Under the pieces are notes generated by a model. That model did not search any database and was not told the origin of the DNA. It worked only from the letters and a program-made list of their open reading frames with translations. Positions 1-9,040 of a stretch of 38,522 nt of DNA are shown piece after piece. Location: positions 1 to 38,522 of the forward strand of contig JAILLB010000122.1 of the NCBI GenBank assembly GCA_024693345.1, written 5' to 3'. Within the stretch, counting starts at the first letter, position 1. The number at the start of each line of letters is the position of its first letter. Source of the DNA: Clostridiales bacterium (GTDB taxonomy: Bacteria > Bacillota > Clostridia > Oscillospirales > CAG-272). The translations under genes were made by a program, and so were the position numbers.

Positions 1-2223
1 ATAGGAAGATCTCTCAAGAACAATCTGCAGAATCTCGGTCTTGAAAATACATTCAGAGATGCTTTAAAAGACATGGGATATGACATTGACGAGATTTATG
101 CTGCTGAACCGGATCCAGGTCTCGGAAACGGTGGTCTAGGAAGACTTGCAGCCTGCTTAATGGATTCACTTACAACAGGAAACTATCCTGCAACAGGTTT
201 TTCTCTGTGCTATGAGTATGGCATATTCAAACAGAAAATAGTTGACGGCAACCAGGTGGAGACACCGGATAACTGGCTTCCGATGGGTGAAACATGGCTT
301 ATTCCGAGAACAGATAAAACATTCCCTGTAAGATTCGGCGGAAGAATTGAAGAAGACTGGTCTAACGGAAGACTTGAAATAAAGAACGTTGACTATACTG
401 AAGTAGAAGCAGTTCCTTACGATATGATGATATCCGGATACGACTGTGACGCAGTAAACAATCTCAGACTGTGGAAAGCTCATGATTTGAAGAACTTCAA
501 CATGAAACTCTTCACACAGGGAGAGTACATGAAAGCTGTTGAAGAAAACACTTTTGCAGAAACACTGACAAGAGTTCTTTATCCTTCCGATGATCATACC
601 GAGGGAAAGATACTCAGACTCAGCCAGCAGTACTTCCTCGTGTCTGCTTCAATCCAGAACATACTTGCCGACCATATTCATGTATATGGCACACTGAGCA
701 ATCTTCCGGATAAGGTTTCAATTCATATAAACGATACACATCCTGCACTTGTTATACCGGAACTGATGAGAATACTGCTCGACCAGTACTCATATTCATG
801 GGAAACAGCATGGGATATCGTAAAGAGAACTGTTTCGTACACAAACCATACAGTTATGCCCGAAGCTCTTGAAACATGGAATGAAGAGCTGTTCAGACTC
901 AGACTGCCAAGAATATATCAGATTGTTTGCGAGATAAACAAGAGATATTGTGCAGAACTTTGGAATATGTTCCCGGGAGACTGGAACAGAATTTCCAGAA
1001 TGTCCGTCATTTCTGACGGCAGAGTAAAGATGGCAAATCTGTCTGTTTGCGGTTCACACATGGTTAATGGTGTATCCAAACTCCATTCCCAGATTCTAAA
1101 AGATTCTGTATTCCATGATTTCTATAAAGCTGAACCGGAACAGTTCACAAATGTTACCAATGGTATAGCACACAGAAGATGGCTTTGCCTGTCTAACCCC
1201 GAACTGGCATCACTCTTGGATGAAACAATAGGACCTGAATACAGAAAGCATCCGATTGAACTCAATCGTTTTGCTTCATATGCAAATGATCCCGCAATAA
1301 TTGACAGAGTTCGTGCAATCAAACACGAGAATAAGATCAAATTTGCAAATCAGTACGCAAACAAATTCGGCAAGACAATTGACGCTCACTCTTTATTCGA
1401 TTCTCAGGTAAAGAGAATCCACGAATACAAGAGACAGCTTATGAATGTTCTTAAGATAATTGCACTGTACAACGAAATAAAAGAAAACCCGAATATTGAA
1501 ATGAGACCTCAGACATTCATATTCGGCGGAAAAGCAGCACCCGGTTATTACAGAGCTAAAGAGATAATCAAACTCATCTGTTGCCTCGGAAAAGAAATAG
1601 ATGAAGATCCCGATGTAAAGGGAAGACTCAAAGTCGTATTCCTAGAAGAATACAATGTATCAACCGCTCAGGTTCTTATGCCTGCAACTGACATAAGTGA
1701 ACAGATTTCACTTGCAGGTAAAGAGGCAAGCGGAACAGGATGCATGAAGTTCATGATCAATGGTGCAATGACTGTAGGAACACTTGACGGCGCCAATGTT
1801 GAAATGGCAGAAGCTGTCGGCAACGACAACATCTACATCTTCGGTTTGACAGCAAAAGAAGTTGATGAACTCTGGAAGAGCGGTTACAATGCAAATCTCT
1901 TCCTTCACAACAGTCCTAGACTGACTAACGTCATGAAGAGACTGGAAAAAGGATTTGCAGGCGAAGATTTTACAGACTTTGTCAATTACTTCCTCTACGA
2001 TAAAAACGTACCGGATCCGTATATGTGTCTTGCTGACTTCGAGTCATACTTCAGCACATACAACAGAGCTCTTACGGATTATGACGATAGAGACAGCTGG
2101 ACAAAGAAGGCAATTATCAACATCGCCGGAGCAGGATATTTCGGTTCAGACAGAAGCGTTGATGAATATGCTCAGAACATCTGGAATATTACACCATGTA
2201 AGGTTAGGAAATTGAAGAAATAA
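1..2223 (+). CDS. glgP: Glycogen/maltodextrin phosphorylase, 5' end cut by window
   Basis: Phosphorolyses alpha-1,4 glucans to glucose 1-phosphate in the cytoplasm. The reading frame is open from base 1, and the first codons already read GRSLKNNLQNLGLEN, a conserved block about 70-80 residues inside family members, so the true start lies upstream. Visible hallmarks are the EPDPGLGNGGLGRLAAC block, the KRIHEYKRQLMN block and the pyridoxal-phosphate site EASGTGCMKF, whose lysine codon is at 1747-1749, followed by GTLDGANVE. About 740 residues are visible of a family length near 800. The next gene begins 2 bases after the stop, so this is the first visible member of a four-gene carbohydrate operon. 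Glycogen and maltodextrin phosphorylases cannot be told apart from sequence alone; the symbol is the usual one for the family. Confidence 0.95.
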   Translation: MGRSLKNNLQNLGLENTFRDALKDMGYDIDEIYAAEPDPGLGNGGLGRLAACLMDSLTTGNYPATGFSLCYEYGIFKQKIVDGNQVETPDNWLPMGETWLIPRTDKTFPVRFGGRIEEDWSNGRLEIKNVDYTEVEAVPYDMMISGYDCDAVNNLRLWKAHDLKNFNMKLFTQGEYMKAVEENTFAETLTRVLYPSDDHTEGKILRLSQQYFLVSASIQNILADHIHVYGTLSNLPDKVSIHINDTHPALVIPELMRILLDQYSYSWETAWDIVKRTVSYTNHTVMPEALETWNEELFRLRLPRIYQIVCEINKRYCAELWNMFPGDWNRISRMSVISDGRVKMANLSVCGSHMVNGVSKLHSQILKDSVFHDFYKAEPEQFTNVTNGIAHRRWLCLSNPELASLLDETIGPEYRKHPIELNRFASYANDPAIIDRVRAIKHENKIKFANQYANKFGKTIDAHSLFDSQVKRIHEYKRQLMNVLKIIALYNEIKENPNIEMRPQTFIFGGKAAPGYYRAKEIIKLICCLGKEIDEDPDVKGRLKVVFLEEYNVSTAQVLMPATDISEQISLAGKEASGTGCMKFMINGAMTVGTLDGANVEMAEAVGNDNIYIFGLTAKEVDELWKSGYNANLFLHNSPRLTNVMKRLEKGFAGEDFTDFVNYFLYDKNVPDPYMCLADFESYFSTYNRALTDYDDRDSWTKKAIINIAGAGYFGSDRSVDEYAQNIWNITPCKVRKLKK

Positions 2224-2225
2224 TT

Positions 2226-4169
2226 ATGGCAGGATTCACAAGTAGGGTTATATCAAGAACACTATTACATGAATGCGTCATTTACAAAGGCAGAGATATC
2301 GCTTTTAACGGTAGAACGGGAGCGTTTCCATTTGGCTGCAAAGTCGATTTGAAAATGAAACTTCCCACTGAAACACGTGAAGCGGTAATCTGCTTTTTGG
2401 ATGTTGACGACAATACTGAACACATTTTTAAAATGCAAAATGAAGGCAGTGATTTTGTTTTACATGTGCCAATGGAAAAACTGGCACATCAGGATAGCAC
2501 TGCTTTGCTGGTATACAAGTGTGTCTTTGAAACTCCTAACGGAAGTTTTGAAATTATCGGCAAAGGCGATGGTCTTTCCGATATAGTCAGAGATAAAACA
2601 GACACATACAAGAATGCTTTCAGATTTCTCATTTACATAGAACGCGAAATAAAGCCTGATTGGTTTTATGGCGGCGTAATGTACCAGATATTCCCAGACA
2701 GATTCTGCAGAGGACGTGAAGAACCTGTAAGAGAAGATGCGGTTTTGAACAAAGACTGGTATGAAGGTATTCCTCCATATGTAAGTAGACATGGACAACA
2801 TCTTGAAAACAATGTGTTTTTCGGAGGAGACCTGTACGGAGTAATAGATAAACTCGACTATCTCAAATCACTGGGGATCACATGCATTTATCTCAACCCT
2901 ATCTTTGAGGCATACTCAAATCACAAGTACGATACCGGAGACTACAACAATGTAGACAAAATGTTCGGTGGAAACGAAGCTTTCGAAAAACTAATAAGTG
3001 CATGCAAAAAGCGTGATATCAGGATTATTCTCGACGGCGTTTTCAACCATACAGGCAATGACAGCGTATATTTTGATGCCAAAGGCAGGTATGGCGGACA
3101 TGGTGCCTACACAGACCCGGATTCGAAATACAGGGAATGGTACAATTTCACTTCTTACCCGGATAAATATGAATCATGGTGGGGAATAGGCATACTTCCG
3201 AGAGTCATGAGCGACACACCATCTTACAGAGAGTTTCTCTTTGGTAAAAACGGTGTTGTAAGAAAGTACATCAAACTAGGCATCAGCGGATGGCGACTCG
3301 ATGTGGCGGATGAACTTTCAGATGATTTTCTCAAGAATCTCAAGACAACAGTCCTCGAAGAAAACAGTAAGGGCCTTGTGATAGGAGAAGTATGGGAAAA
3401 CGCTGTCACCAAAGAATCATATGGTGTCAGAAGAAAGTATTTCAGAGGATACGAACTTGACTCTGTAATGAATTACCCGATGAGAAAAGCTATCATCGCA
3501 TACGTTAAAAACAGAGATTACCTCTCATTTTTGAAAACTTCCGTTGATATATATGAAAGCTATCCGACATATATTTCCAACATGCTGATGAACATCGTCG
3601 GAACACATGACACAGAGAGAATATGCACGGCTCTTGCTGCGGAAGATGAGAAAAAACTCTCTAAAGATGAACAGGCTGTTTATGTCATGCCTCCTGAGAC
3701 CAAGGAAAAAGGCATAAAAATGTCTGAACTCGCCTATGTCATATCCTATATGCTTCCAGGTGTTCCATGCCTTTATTACGGCGATGAGACCGGAATGGAA
3801 GGCTATTCCGATCCGTTCAACAGAAGACCATATCCCTGGGGCAGAGAGAATCAGGACATGATCAAGTTCTTCAAAAAGCTTGGTGAAATCCGCAAAAATC
3901 ATAATGTTTTCAAACAGGGAAACTACAGAATCGTTCACATAGACAAAGACATATTGTGTATCGAGAGAAAGAATAAAAAAGAAACAATAATATCGATTGT
4001 CAATGTAAGTGATGAAGAATACAAAGTAAATTTCGACAAACCTCAAAAAGAATTGCTTACAGAAGAAAAAATGGATACCGGTGTGATTCAACCATTATCC
4101 GCCCGGATTTATTCTGTCTCAAGCGATGCCTTTTACAGCGTTAACAAATGTATAAAAATAGATCATTAA
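2226..4169 (+). CDS. GH13 alpha-amylase family protein (neopullulanase/cyclomaltodextrinase-like)
   Basis: A 647-residue cytoplasmic-looking glycoside hydrolase with no signal peptide. Residues about 15-130 form an N-terminal beta-sandwich-like domain, and the (beta/alpha)8 barrel begins near GGVMYQIFPDRF (about residue 148). The GH13 triad is present: nucleophile D359 in GWRLDVADEL, acid/base E388 in VIGEVWEN and transition-state D462 in VGTHDTER; DGVFNHTG is region I. The N-terminal domain and MYQIFPDRF block resemble the neopullulanase, maltogenic amylase and cyclomaltodextrinase group, so the likely job is debranching or trimming maltodextrins left by the upstream phosphorylase. The ATG lies 2 bases after the glgP stop with only a weak GAAGAA purine stretch before it, which suggests translational coupling. 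Exact specificity is not readable. Confidence 0.9.
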   Translation: MAGFTSRVISRTLLHECVIYKGRDIAFNGRTGAFPFGCKVDLKMKLPTETREAVICFLDVDDNTEHIFKMQNEGSDFVLHVPMEKLAHQDSTALLVYKCVFETPNGSFEIIGKGDGLSDIVRDKTDTYKNAFRFLIYIEREIKPDWFYGGVMYQIFPDRFCRGREEPVREDAVLNKDWYEGIPPYVSRHGQHLENNVFFGGDLYGVIDKLDYLKSLGITCIYLNPIFEAYSNHKYDTGDYNNVDKMFGGNEAFEKLISACKKRDIRIILDGVFNHTGNDSVYFDAKGRYGGHGAYTDPDSKYREWYNFTSYPDKYESWWGIGILPRVMSDTPSYREFLFGKNGVVRKYIKLGISGWRLDVADELSDDFLKNLKTTVLEENSKGLVIGEVWENAVTKESYGVRRKYFRGYELDSVMNYPMRKAIIAYVKNRDYLSFLKTSVDIYESYPTYISNMLMNIVGTHDTERICTALAAEDEKKLSKDEQAVYVMPPETKEKGIKMSELAYVISYMLPGVPCLYYGDETGMEGYSDPFNRRPYPWGRENQDMIKFFKKLGEIRKNHNVFKQGNYRIVHIDKDILCIERKNKKETIISIVNVSDEEYKVNFDKPQKELLTEEKMDTGVIQPLSARIYSVSSDAFYSVNKCIKIDH

Positions 4170-4185
4170 AGTGTCAGGGGGACAT

Positions 4186-6390
4186 ATGACAAGCACTCTA
4201 ATTGAATTCAAGGACAAAAAAATACAATTGTCCGTCTATTCAGAAAATATTGTAAGAATCAGGGTGGGAAAGAGTTTTGAGCCGACCCTCTTCGAAAGAT
4301 ATGGTGTCTGGAAAGAAGCAGAAAATACAGGAGAAATAACAAAAGATGGAGTCAAGGCAGGAAAGCTTTCCGCAATTGCCTCATCCGAAGGTATTGTCAC
4401 TATAAAATCAGACAAATTTGAGAGGTCTTTCAATTTCAACCAGAACGGTGTGAAGAATGTAAAGACGTATTTCAACAAAGAACTGAGAGAACTCAGGCCT
4501 GACAGAAAGCATATTATCGGTGACGAAGAAGAGTGGAAACAGACACTGAGAGATTTTCATCTCAATCCCAAATATGTCACATTCAACGCTGAAAACGACA
4601 GATTCTACGGTCTTGGCGAGAGCAATGAAGACCGACTTATATTGAACGGAAAGACCTACATGATGAGGGTTGTATACCAGGACTGCGAGATTCCTGTTCC
4701 GTTCCTCATGACAAAGTCCGGATACGGAATTCTTGATGCTTCAACATTCTGGCACGGCATTGATGTATGCAAAAGGAAACAGGATGAAATCTGCTGGTAT
4801 TTCCCGGATGGAGAATTGGATTTCTTCGTATTCGCAGGCAATAATCTGGCCGAAATTGAAGAGAGATATACATACCTCACCGGAAGACCCATTCTTCTTC
4901 CGAAGTGGGCTTATGGTCTGACATTTGTTGAACAAGACAAGGCTAATCAGTTCAACATCATGGATGATGCGGCAAAATTCAGGGAACTGAAGATTCCGTG
5001 TGACATGATTAGTCTTGAACCGGGCTGGATGAGCAAGAGATATGACTTTTCAACCGAGAAAAAGTGGAATGTTGAGCGTTTTTACATATGCGACTGGATG
5101 AGTAAACCATATCGTTCGGGGTTTATTTCGACTCTGGCAAGATTTGGATTCAAATTACAATTGTGGCTCTGCTGCAAACATGATTTTACTGCAAATGAAG
5201 AGCGCAAACTCGGTAATGATGTGGCTCCGGAAATTCCAGGCTGGTATGAGCATCTGGAAAGATTCAGAAAAGATGGCGCGGCTTCGTTTAAGGTTGATCC
5301 GTGTCATGTTGTCGATGCTGTAGACGAAAAAAGAGTATATGCAAACGGAAAAGAAGAACCCGAGATGCACAACATGATGCAAACCCTGTTGGTCAAAGAA
5401 ATGTATCAGGGTGGTGTCGGTTACAACGGCATGAGACCTATGCATCACTATTGCGGCGGATACACCAGTGCAGGCGCATATTCTGCATTTACGACAGGCG
5501 ACTCAGGCGGAAGACTGAAAACACTTGCGTGGATATTGAACTGCGGTTTATCCGGTGTTCCGACAATCACTTGCGACATGGATATTTTCGCAAAACACAC
5601 AATCCACTACTGTTTCTTCACAGCATGGATTCAGCTCAACAGCTGGGCGGGTTTCTGCCATCCATGGTGGGTCGGAGAAGATCTTCAAAACACATTTACA
5701 TTCTACGACAAACTAAGGTACAGACTTCTCCCGTACATTTACTCATCAGCAATTCAAACCAGCATGACCGGTATGCCTGAGTGCAGAGCTATGCCTTTTA
5801 TGTTTGATGATGAAGAGGTTCAGGACAGTGTGTACGAATACATGTTCGGAGAAAATTTGCTTGTCGGTGCTTTCTCAGATAAGATTTATCTGCCCAAAGG
5901 CTCGAAATGGATTAATTATTGGACCAAAAAAGAATATAAATGCGGTCAGTACCTGGATGTAAATACACAGTTTTCCGATTTGCAAGGCGGCGTACTCTTT
6001 GTAAAAGAAGGATCGATTATTCCTACAGAAGAACCTCAGATTTATACTGATTGCAAAGACCACAAAGATATAACACTCGAAGTATATCCCGGAAACGGAA
6101 CTTATACTTTCTACGAAGATGACGGCGTCTCACTTGATTACAAGAACGGAAAGCGTGCTGAAACCGTTATCAGCGTGCACAAAGAAGATGAAGATGTAAT
6201 TGTTGAAGTCGGCAAGAGAAAAGGATCATTTGACGGAATGAACAAGGACAGAACTTACAGACTTGACATTCTTTCATCAAAGAAACCTTCTTCTGTCCTT
6301 ATCGGAAACAAGAAAGTGGATTTTAAGTACGAAAACAAGTTTGTAAAGATCAATGGCGTGACATCGGGTAAGGTAGTTGTCAAATACTGA
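4186..6390 (+). CDS. GH31 family alpha-glycosidase (alpha-glucosidase or alpha-xylosidase type)
   Basis: An exo-acting alpha-glycosidase of about 734 residues without a signal peptide, so probably intracellular. It has an N-terminal galactose-mutarotase-like beta domain (FYGLGESNEDR near residue 140), a barrel with nucleophile D371 in SFKVDPCH and acid/base D439 in FTTGDSGGR, and a C-terminal beta-sandwich with LEVYPGNGTYTFYEDDG, typical of GH31. The barrel entry reads ISLEPGWM where many members have an aspartate instead of the glutamate, hinting at a less usual subfamily. An in-frame GTG at 4171 would extend it by five residues, but AGGGGG at 4176-4181 sits four bases before the ATG at 4186, so I use the ATG. 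It is third in the glycan operon, and the stop of the GH13 gene is 16 bases upstream. Confidence 0.88.
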   Translation: MTSTLIEFKDKKIQLSVYSENIVRIRVGKSFEPTLFERYGVWKEAENTGEITKDGVKAGKLSAIASSEGIVTIKSDKFERSFNFNQNGVKNVKTYFNKELRELRPDRKHIIGDEEEWKQTLRDFHLNPKYVTFNAENDRFYGLGESNEDRLILNGKTYMMRVVYQDCEIPVPFLMTKSGYGILDASTFWHGIDVCKRKQDEICWYFPDGELDFFVFAGNNLAEIEERYTYLTGRPILLPKWAYGLTFVEQDKANQFNIMDDAAKFRELKIPCDMISLEPGWMSKRYDFSTEKKWNVERFYICDWMSKPYRSGFISTLARFGFKLQLWLCCKHDFTANEERKLGNDVAPEIPGWYEHLERFRKDGAASFKVDPCHVVDAVDEKRVYANGKEEPEMHNMMQTLLVKEMYQGGVGYNGMRPMHHYCGGYTSAGAYSAFTTGDSGGRLKTLAWILNCGLSGVPTITCDMDIFAKHTIHYCFFTAWIQLNSWAGFCHPWWVGEDLQNTFTFYDKLRYRLLPYIYSSAIQTSMTGMPECRAMPFMFDDEEVQDSVYEYMFGENLLVGAFSDKIYLPKGSKWINYWTKKEYKCGQYLDVNTQFSDLQGGVLFVKEGSIIPTEEPQIYTDCKDHKDITLEVYPGNGTYTFYEDDGVSLDYKNGKRAETVISVHKEDEDVIVEVGKRKGSFDGMNKDRTYRLDILSSKKPSSVLIGNKKVDFKYENKFVKINGVTSGKVVVKY

Positions 6391-6406
6391 TATATAAGGA
6401 TTGTCT

Positions 6407-7708
6407 ATGATAACCAGAGAAGAATACGATGTATTTACATCGTCGACTAGGAACAAAAGGCTTGAATGGTTTAAAGATGCAAGATTCGGTATGTTCATTC
6501 ATTACGGCCCATACAGTGTCAGTGGAATGGGTGAATGGGCCATGTACACCCAGAACATGGATGTTAAAGATTACGAAAAACTTGCAATGCAGTTCAAACC
6601 TGCAGAAAACTGCACTGATTTATGGTGTCAGACTGCAAAAAATGCCGGTGCGAAATATGTAGTGATGACAACCAGACATCACGATGGTTTTTCACTGTGG
6701 AACAGCAAAACAAACCCATATAATCTGTACAATTACACAGGCAGAGACCTCGTAAAGGAATTTGTGGAATCCTGCAGAAAATACGGGCTTAAAATCGGTC
6801 TGTATTCATCGCTAATGGACTGGCATCATCCTGATGGCTGGAAATGCGCAACAGATGAAGAAGCAAGAAAGCGTTTTACCAAGTACATTGAGGACCTAAA
6901 TGTCGAACTTCTTTCCAACTACGGAAAAATTGACATTCTTTGGTATGATATGTCGTATCCATTAAAAACATCAACACTCTGGGATTCAGTAAACAGGAAT
7001 TATAAGTTGCGTCAGATCCAGCCGGATTTACTGATCAATAACAGAAGCAAGATGCCTGAAGATTTCTTTACACCCGAAGAATCAAATGACCCAAAGCCTG
7101 ATGATCCGGGCGGGTATTTTGAAGCATGCATGACATTTAATAAAATCTCCTGGGGATATATCAACGAAGAACAGGCCAAAAAGTTCAACTATACTTCTCA
7201 GCAGATTGTTAGAATGCTCACCATCTGTGCCAAAAAAGGCGGAAACTTCCTGTTGAATATTGGTCCAAGACCTGACGGAACACTTCCTGATGATGACAAA
7301 CGAGAAATCGAAAGAGTCGGAGAATGGCTTAAAAAGAACGGGAGTGCCATTTACGGAGACAGTGTCAGAAATCCCGATGTACAGGCGTGCGGAAACTGTG
7401 TCACCATAGGCTCAAGCACAAAAGATGGAAAGTCTGCTTACTTATACAACTTAATCTGGCCTAACAACGGCGAAATAGTGATTGGCGGATACATTAATCA
7501 GCCTTCTAAGATTACGTGTATAAGCGACGGAAGGGAAATCAAGTTCAGAAAAGAAAACCACAGATTTGTGATGTACGATCTTCCAACAAAACCTATAGAT
7601 GATGTATTGGGAATTACAGTTTTCAAACTTGAATTTGATGAACCGATAAAGTGTTGTCCCGCTTCACATTACCCGCACATGAGAGAAGGAATACCTTTCC
7701 AAGAATAA
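6407..7708 (+). CDS. GH29 alpha-L-fucosidase
   Basis: Predicted to release L-fucose from fucosylated glycans by a retaining mechanism. About 433 residues with no signal peptide, so an intracellular fucosidase that would act on imported oligosaccharides. Family blocks seen are FGMFIHYGPYS, TTRHHDGFSLWNSK, GLKIGLYSSLMDWH, DILWYDMSYP (nucleophile D181; most relatives have WFDG here), FEACMTFNKISWGY and GNFLLNIGPRPDG. The start is set by AAGGA at 6396-6400 with a six-base spacer to ATG 6407; an in-frame TTG at 6401 abuts the purines and is unlikely. Last gene of the operon, followed by a terminator. The acid/base residue cannot be assigned by eye because it is poorly conserved in this family. Confidence 0.9.
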   Translation: MITREEYDVFTSSTRNKRLEWFKDARFGMFIHYGPYSVSGMGEWAMYTQNMDVKDYEKLAMQFKPAENCTDLWCQTAKNAGAKYVVMTTRHHDGFSLWNSKTNPYNLYNYTGRDLVKEFVESCRKYGLKIGLYSSLMDWHHPDGWKCATDEEARKRFTKYIEDLNVELLSNYGKIDILWYDMSYPLKTSTLWDSVNRNYKLRQIQPDLLINNRSKMPEDFFTPEESNDPKPDDPGGYFEACMTFNKISWGYINEEQAKKFNYTSQQIVRMLTICAKKGGNFLLNIGPRPDGTLPDDDKREIERVGEWLKKNGSAIYGDSVRNPDVQACGNCVTIGSSTKDGKSAYLYNLIWPNNGEIVIGGYINQPSKITCISDGREIKFRKENHRFVMYDLPTKPIDDVLGITVFKLEFDEPIKCCPASHYPHMREGIPFQE

Positions 7709-7714
7709 AGAATC

Positions 7715-7744
7715 ACGCGTACCATTTAACCGGTACGCGTTTTG
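7715..7744. terminator. Bidirectional terminator between convergent genes
   Basis: Perfect 9-bp inverted repeat ACGCGTACC (7715-7723) and GGTACGCGT (7732-7740) with an 8-base loop, followed on the plus strand by TTTTGATTT. It closes the glycan operon and can also serve the convergent minus-strand gene, which ends at 7751. Confidence 0.85.
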
Positions 7745-7750
7745 ATTTGG

Positions 7751-8635
7751 CTATTTGCTTTTCTTTTCCTTTTTGAAATGTTCAGATAATCCTTCAAATT
7801 CATAGTCCACTTTGACATTTTCCGGAGGGAGCTCGAGCAACTCGGGATTTTTCAGATACTTAGATATTCTGTCAAAAGCGTGTGCGTAATAACAACCGGA
7901 TGCAATTCTCTCATCCATAACAATTCCAAGAGGAATCATCTTTTTAAGTTTAACCTGATCTCCGTCCTGATAAGGCTCTTCGACATTGACCCCCATGGAA
8001 ACGAGCATGCTTGTCGTGCCGAATCCGTATACGTGGTGGTAAATATGATTTGTCCTAATACTTGCAAGATTGGTTATTGTAAATGTATTGTGGAATGGCG
8101 ACAAATCAATAATCTTCTTTGGAAGAATTCCATGTCTGTCCAAAAATCTGAACAACGCCATTAAAGGTCTTACAAGGAAAGATAATCCAACAAGTTTTCT
8201 GAACAGTTTATCTGAATCGTTATTTGACGTTGCTTTGTTATTTTCTTCTATGTACGATGTCATTTTGTCATTGACGTCAAACACTGTGTCATAGAGATCA
8301 AACTTCATTTTGCTCATTGAAGGGTCTGCATCATCTCCCGGACGGAGAACAACCATTCCGACAGTCAACTCGTTTCTAGCATAAATTCTGTTGTGCACAA
8401 CAAATCTGTTGAGCTTTGGATATTCTGCAATTCCTCTTATCATTGCAGCCGTGACAACAGACAAATGACTCAGTTTGTGTCCTTTTTTTCTTGCCTCAAG
8501 CACATAATCGTGAATAGGATCATAAGGAACCTTAACGGTAATCATATTTTGTGCGTCATATCTCTCCTGCATGAAGTAAGCGGCAAGCGAGTACATTGGA
8601 TCTACATTTTTAAGTAGTTTTCCATCTTTTCTCAT
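7751..8635 (-). CDS. Stand-alone E2-like acyltransferase-fold protein without the catalytic His
   Basis: Resembles the C-terminal catalytic domain of 2-oxo acid dehydrogenase E2 subunits (chloramphenicol-acetyltransferase fold). It has no lipoyl or peripheral-subunit-binding domain, and no E1 or E3 gene is nearby. Recognisable blocks are FTITNLASI, the glycine-rich GFGTTSMLVSMG stretch and PLGIVMDERIASGCYYAHAF. The last aligns with the E2 signature DHRxxDG, but His is replaced by Glu and Asp by Ser, so canonical acyl transfer looks impossible. An ATG at 8659 would add eight residues but overlaps a TATAAT (8658-8663, minus) and has no ribosome site. GAGGTG at 8645-8650 lies nine bases before ATG 8635, which I prefer. 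True role unknown; perhaps a scaffold or an acyltransferase with altered chemistry. Confidence 0.72.
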   Translation of the reverse strand: MRKDGKLLKNVDPMYSLAAYFMQERYDAQNMITVKVPYDPIHDYVLEARKKGHKLSHLSVVTAAMIRGIAEYPKLNRFVVHNRIYARNELTVGMVVLRPGDDADPSMSKMKFDLYDTVFDVNDKMTSYIEENNKATSNNDSDKLFRKLVGLSFLVRPLMALFRFLDRHGILPKKIIDLSPFHNTFTITNLASIRTNHIYHHVYGFGTTSMLVSMGVNVEEPYQDGDQVKLKKMIPLGIVMDERIASGCYYAHAFDRISKYLKNPELLELPPENVKVDYEFEGLSEHFKKEKKSK

Positions 8636-8657
8636 TTTTTTCATCACCTCGAATGCC

Positions 8658-8663
8658 ATTATA
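8658..8663 (-). promoter_or_regulatory. Possible -10 box for the E2-like gene
   Basis: TATAAT on the minus strand overlaps the upstream-most in-frame ATG. If used, transcription would start near 8651 and exclude that ATG, supporting the start at 8635. No good -35 is visible at 17 bases, so this is tentative. Confidence 0.35.
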
Positions 8664-8784
8664 TTGATTTGTTAACTTTTAGATATAGACAAAAATAGTG
8701 CAGTGTTTAATTACTAGGCACCGGGCTGAATTTGTATGGTTTATTACTGATGTTTTGTATAGCAAAAATATTAAAATAAAAGTG

Positions 8785-8813
8785 TTGACAATAAAAATGG
8801 TAAATGTTAAAAT
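8785..8813 (+). promoter_or_regulatory. Strong sigma-A promoter of the tRNA pair
   Basis: TTGACA (8785-8790), a 17-base spacer, then TAAAAT (8808-8813) preceded by an extended -10 TGT. The expected transcript start is near 8820, about 12 bases before the first tRNA. The 120 bases upstream, back to the divergent gene, show nothing else I can name. Confidence 0.8.
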
Positions 8814-8831
8814 AATGTGCGTTCTGCAAAC

Positions 8832-8908
8832 GGGCCTTTAGCTCAGTTGGTTAGAGCAACCGGCTCATAACCGGTTGGTCTGGGGTTCGAGTCCCTAAAG
8901 GCCCACCA
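8832..8908 (+). tRNA. tRNA with CAU anticodon, probably tRNA-Ile2
   Basis: A 77-base cloverleaf: acceptor GGGCCTT/AAGGCCC, D arm GCTC..GAGC, anticodon stem ACCGG/CCGGT around loop CTCATAA, T arm with TTCGAGT, and an encoded CCA end. The CAU anticodon could be Met or Ile. From memory, the body is closest to Bacillus-type tRNA-Ile2 (D loop AGTTGGTTA, loop CTCATAA), in which C34 becomes lysidine. It is not the initiator, because the 29-31/39-41 stem is CGG/CCG rather than GGG/CCC. Elongator Met remains possible. Confidence 0.9.
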
Positions 8909-8913
8909 TTTAT

Positions 8914-8989
8914 AGGGGCATAGCTCAGTTGGTAGAGCAGCGGTCTCCAAAACCGCGTGTCGTGAGTTCGAATCTTACTACCCCTGCCA
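8914..8989 (+). tRNA. tRNA-Trp (CCA anticodon)
   Basis: A 76-base cloverleaf: acceptor AGGGGCA/TACCCCT, anticodon stem GCGGT/ACCGC around CTCCAAA (anticodon CCA), T arm GTGAG-TTCGAAT-CTTAC, discriminator G and encoded CCA. Position 6 against 67 is a C-A mismatch in the acceptor stem; bacterial tRNA-Trp usually pairs C-G here. It lies five bases after the previous tRNA and shares its promoter and terminator. Confidence 0.93.
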
Positions 8990-8994
8990 CAATC

Positions 8995-9038
8995 ATGACT
9001 TTGATACAACTCAGTTTGTTATCAAGGTCATTTTTGTT
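8995..9038 (+). terminator. Terminator of the tRNA operon
   Basis: A 12-bp stem, ATGACTTTGATA (8995-9006) with TATCAAGGTCAT (9020-9031), containing one G-T pair and a 13-base loop, is followed by a T-rich run starting at 9031. Confidence 0.85.
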
Positions 9039-9040
9039 TA

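Noticed and set aside
5301-5780. A 159-codon open frame inside the GH31 gene
   Set aside because: It is an Arg/Cys-rich shadow of a well-conserved GH31 frame with no start signals.
8832-8908. Initiator tRNA-fMet
   Set aside because: The anticodon stem lacks the three consecutive G-C pairs and the 1-72 pair is a normal G-C.
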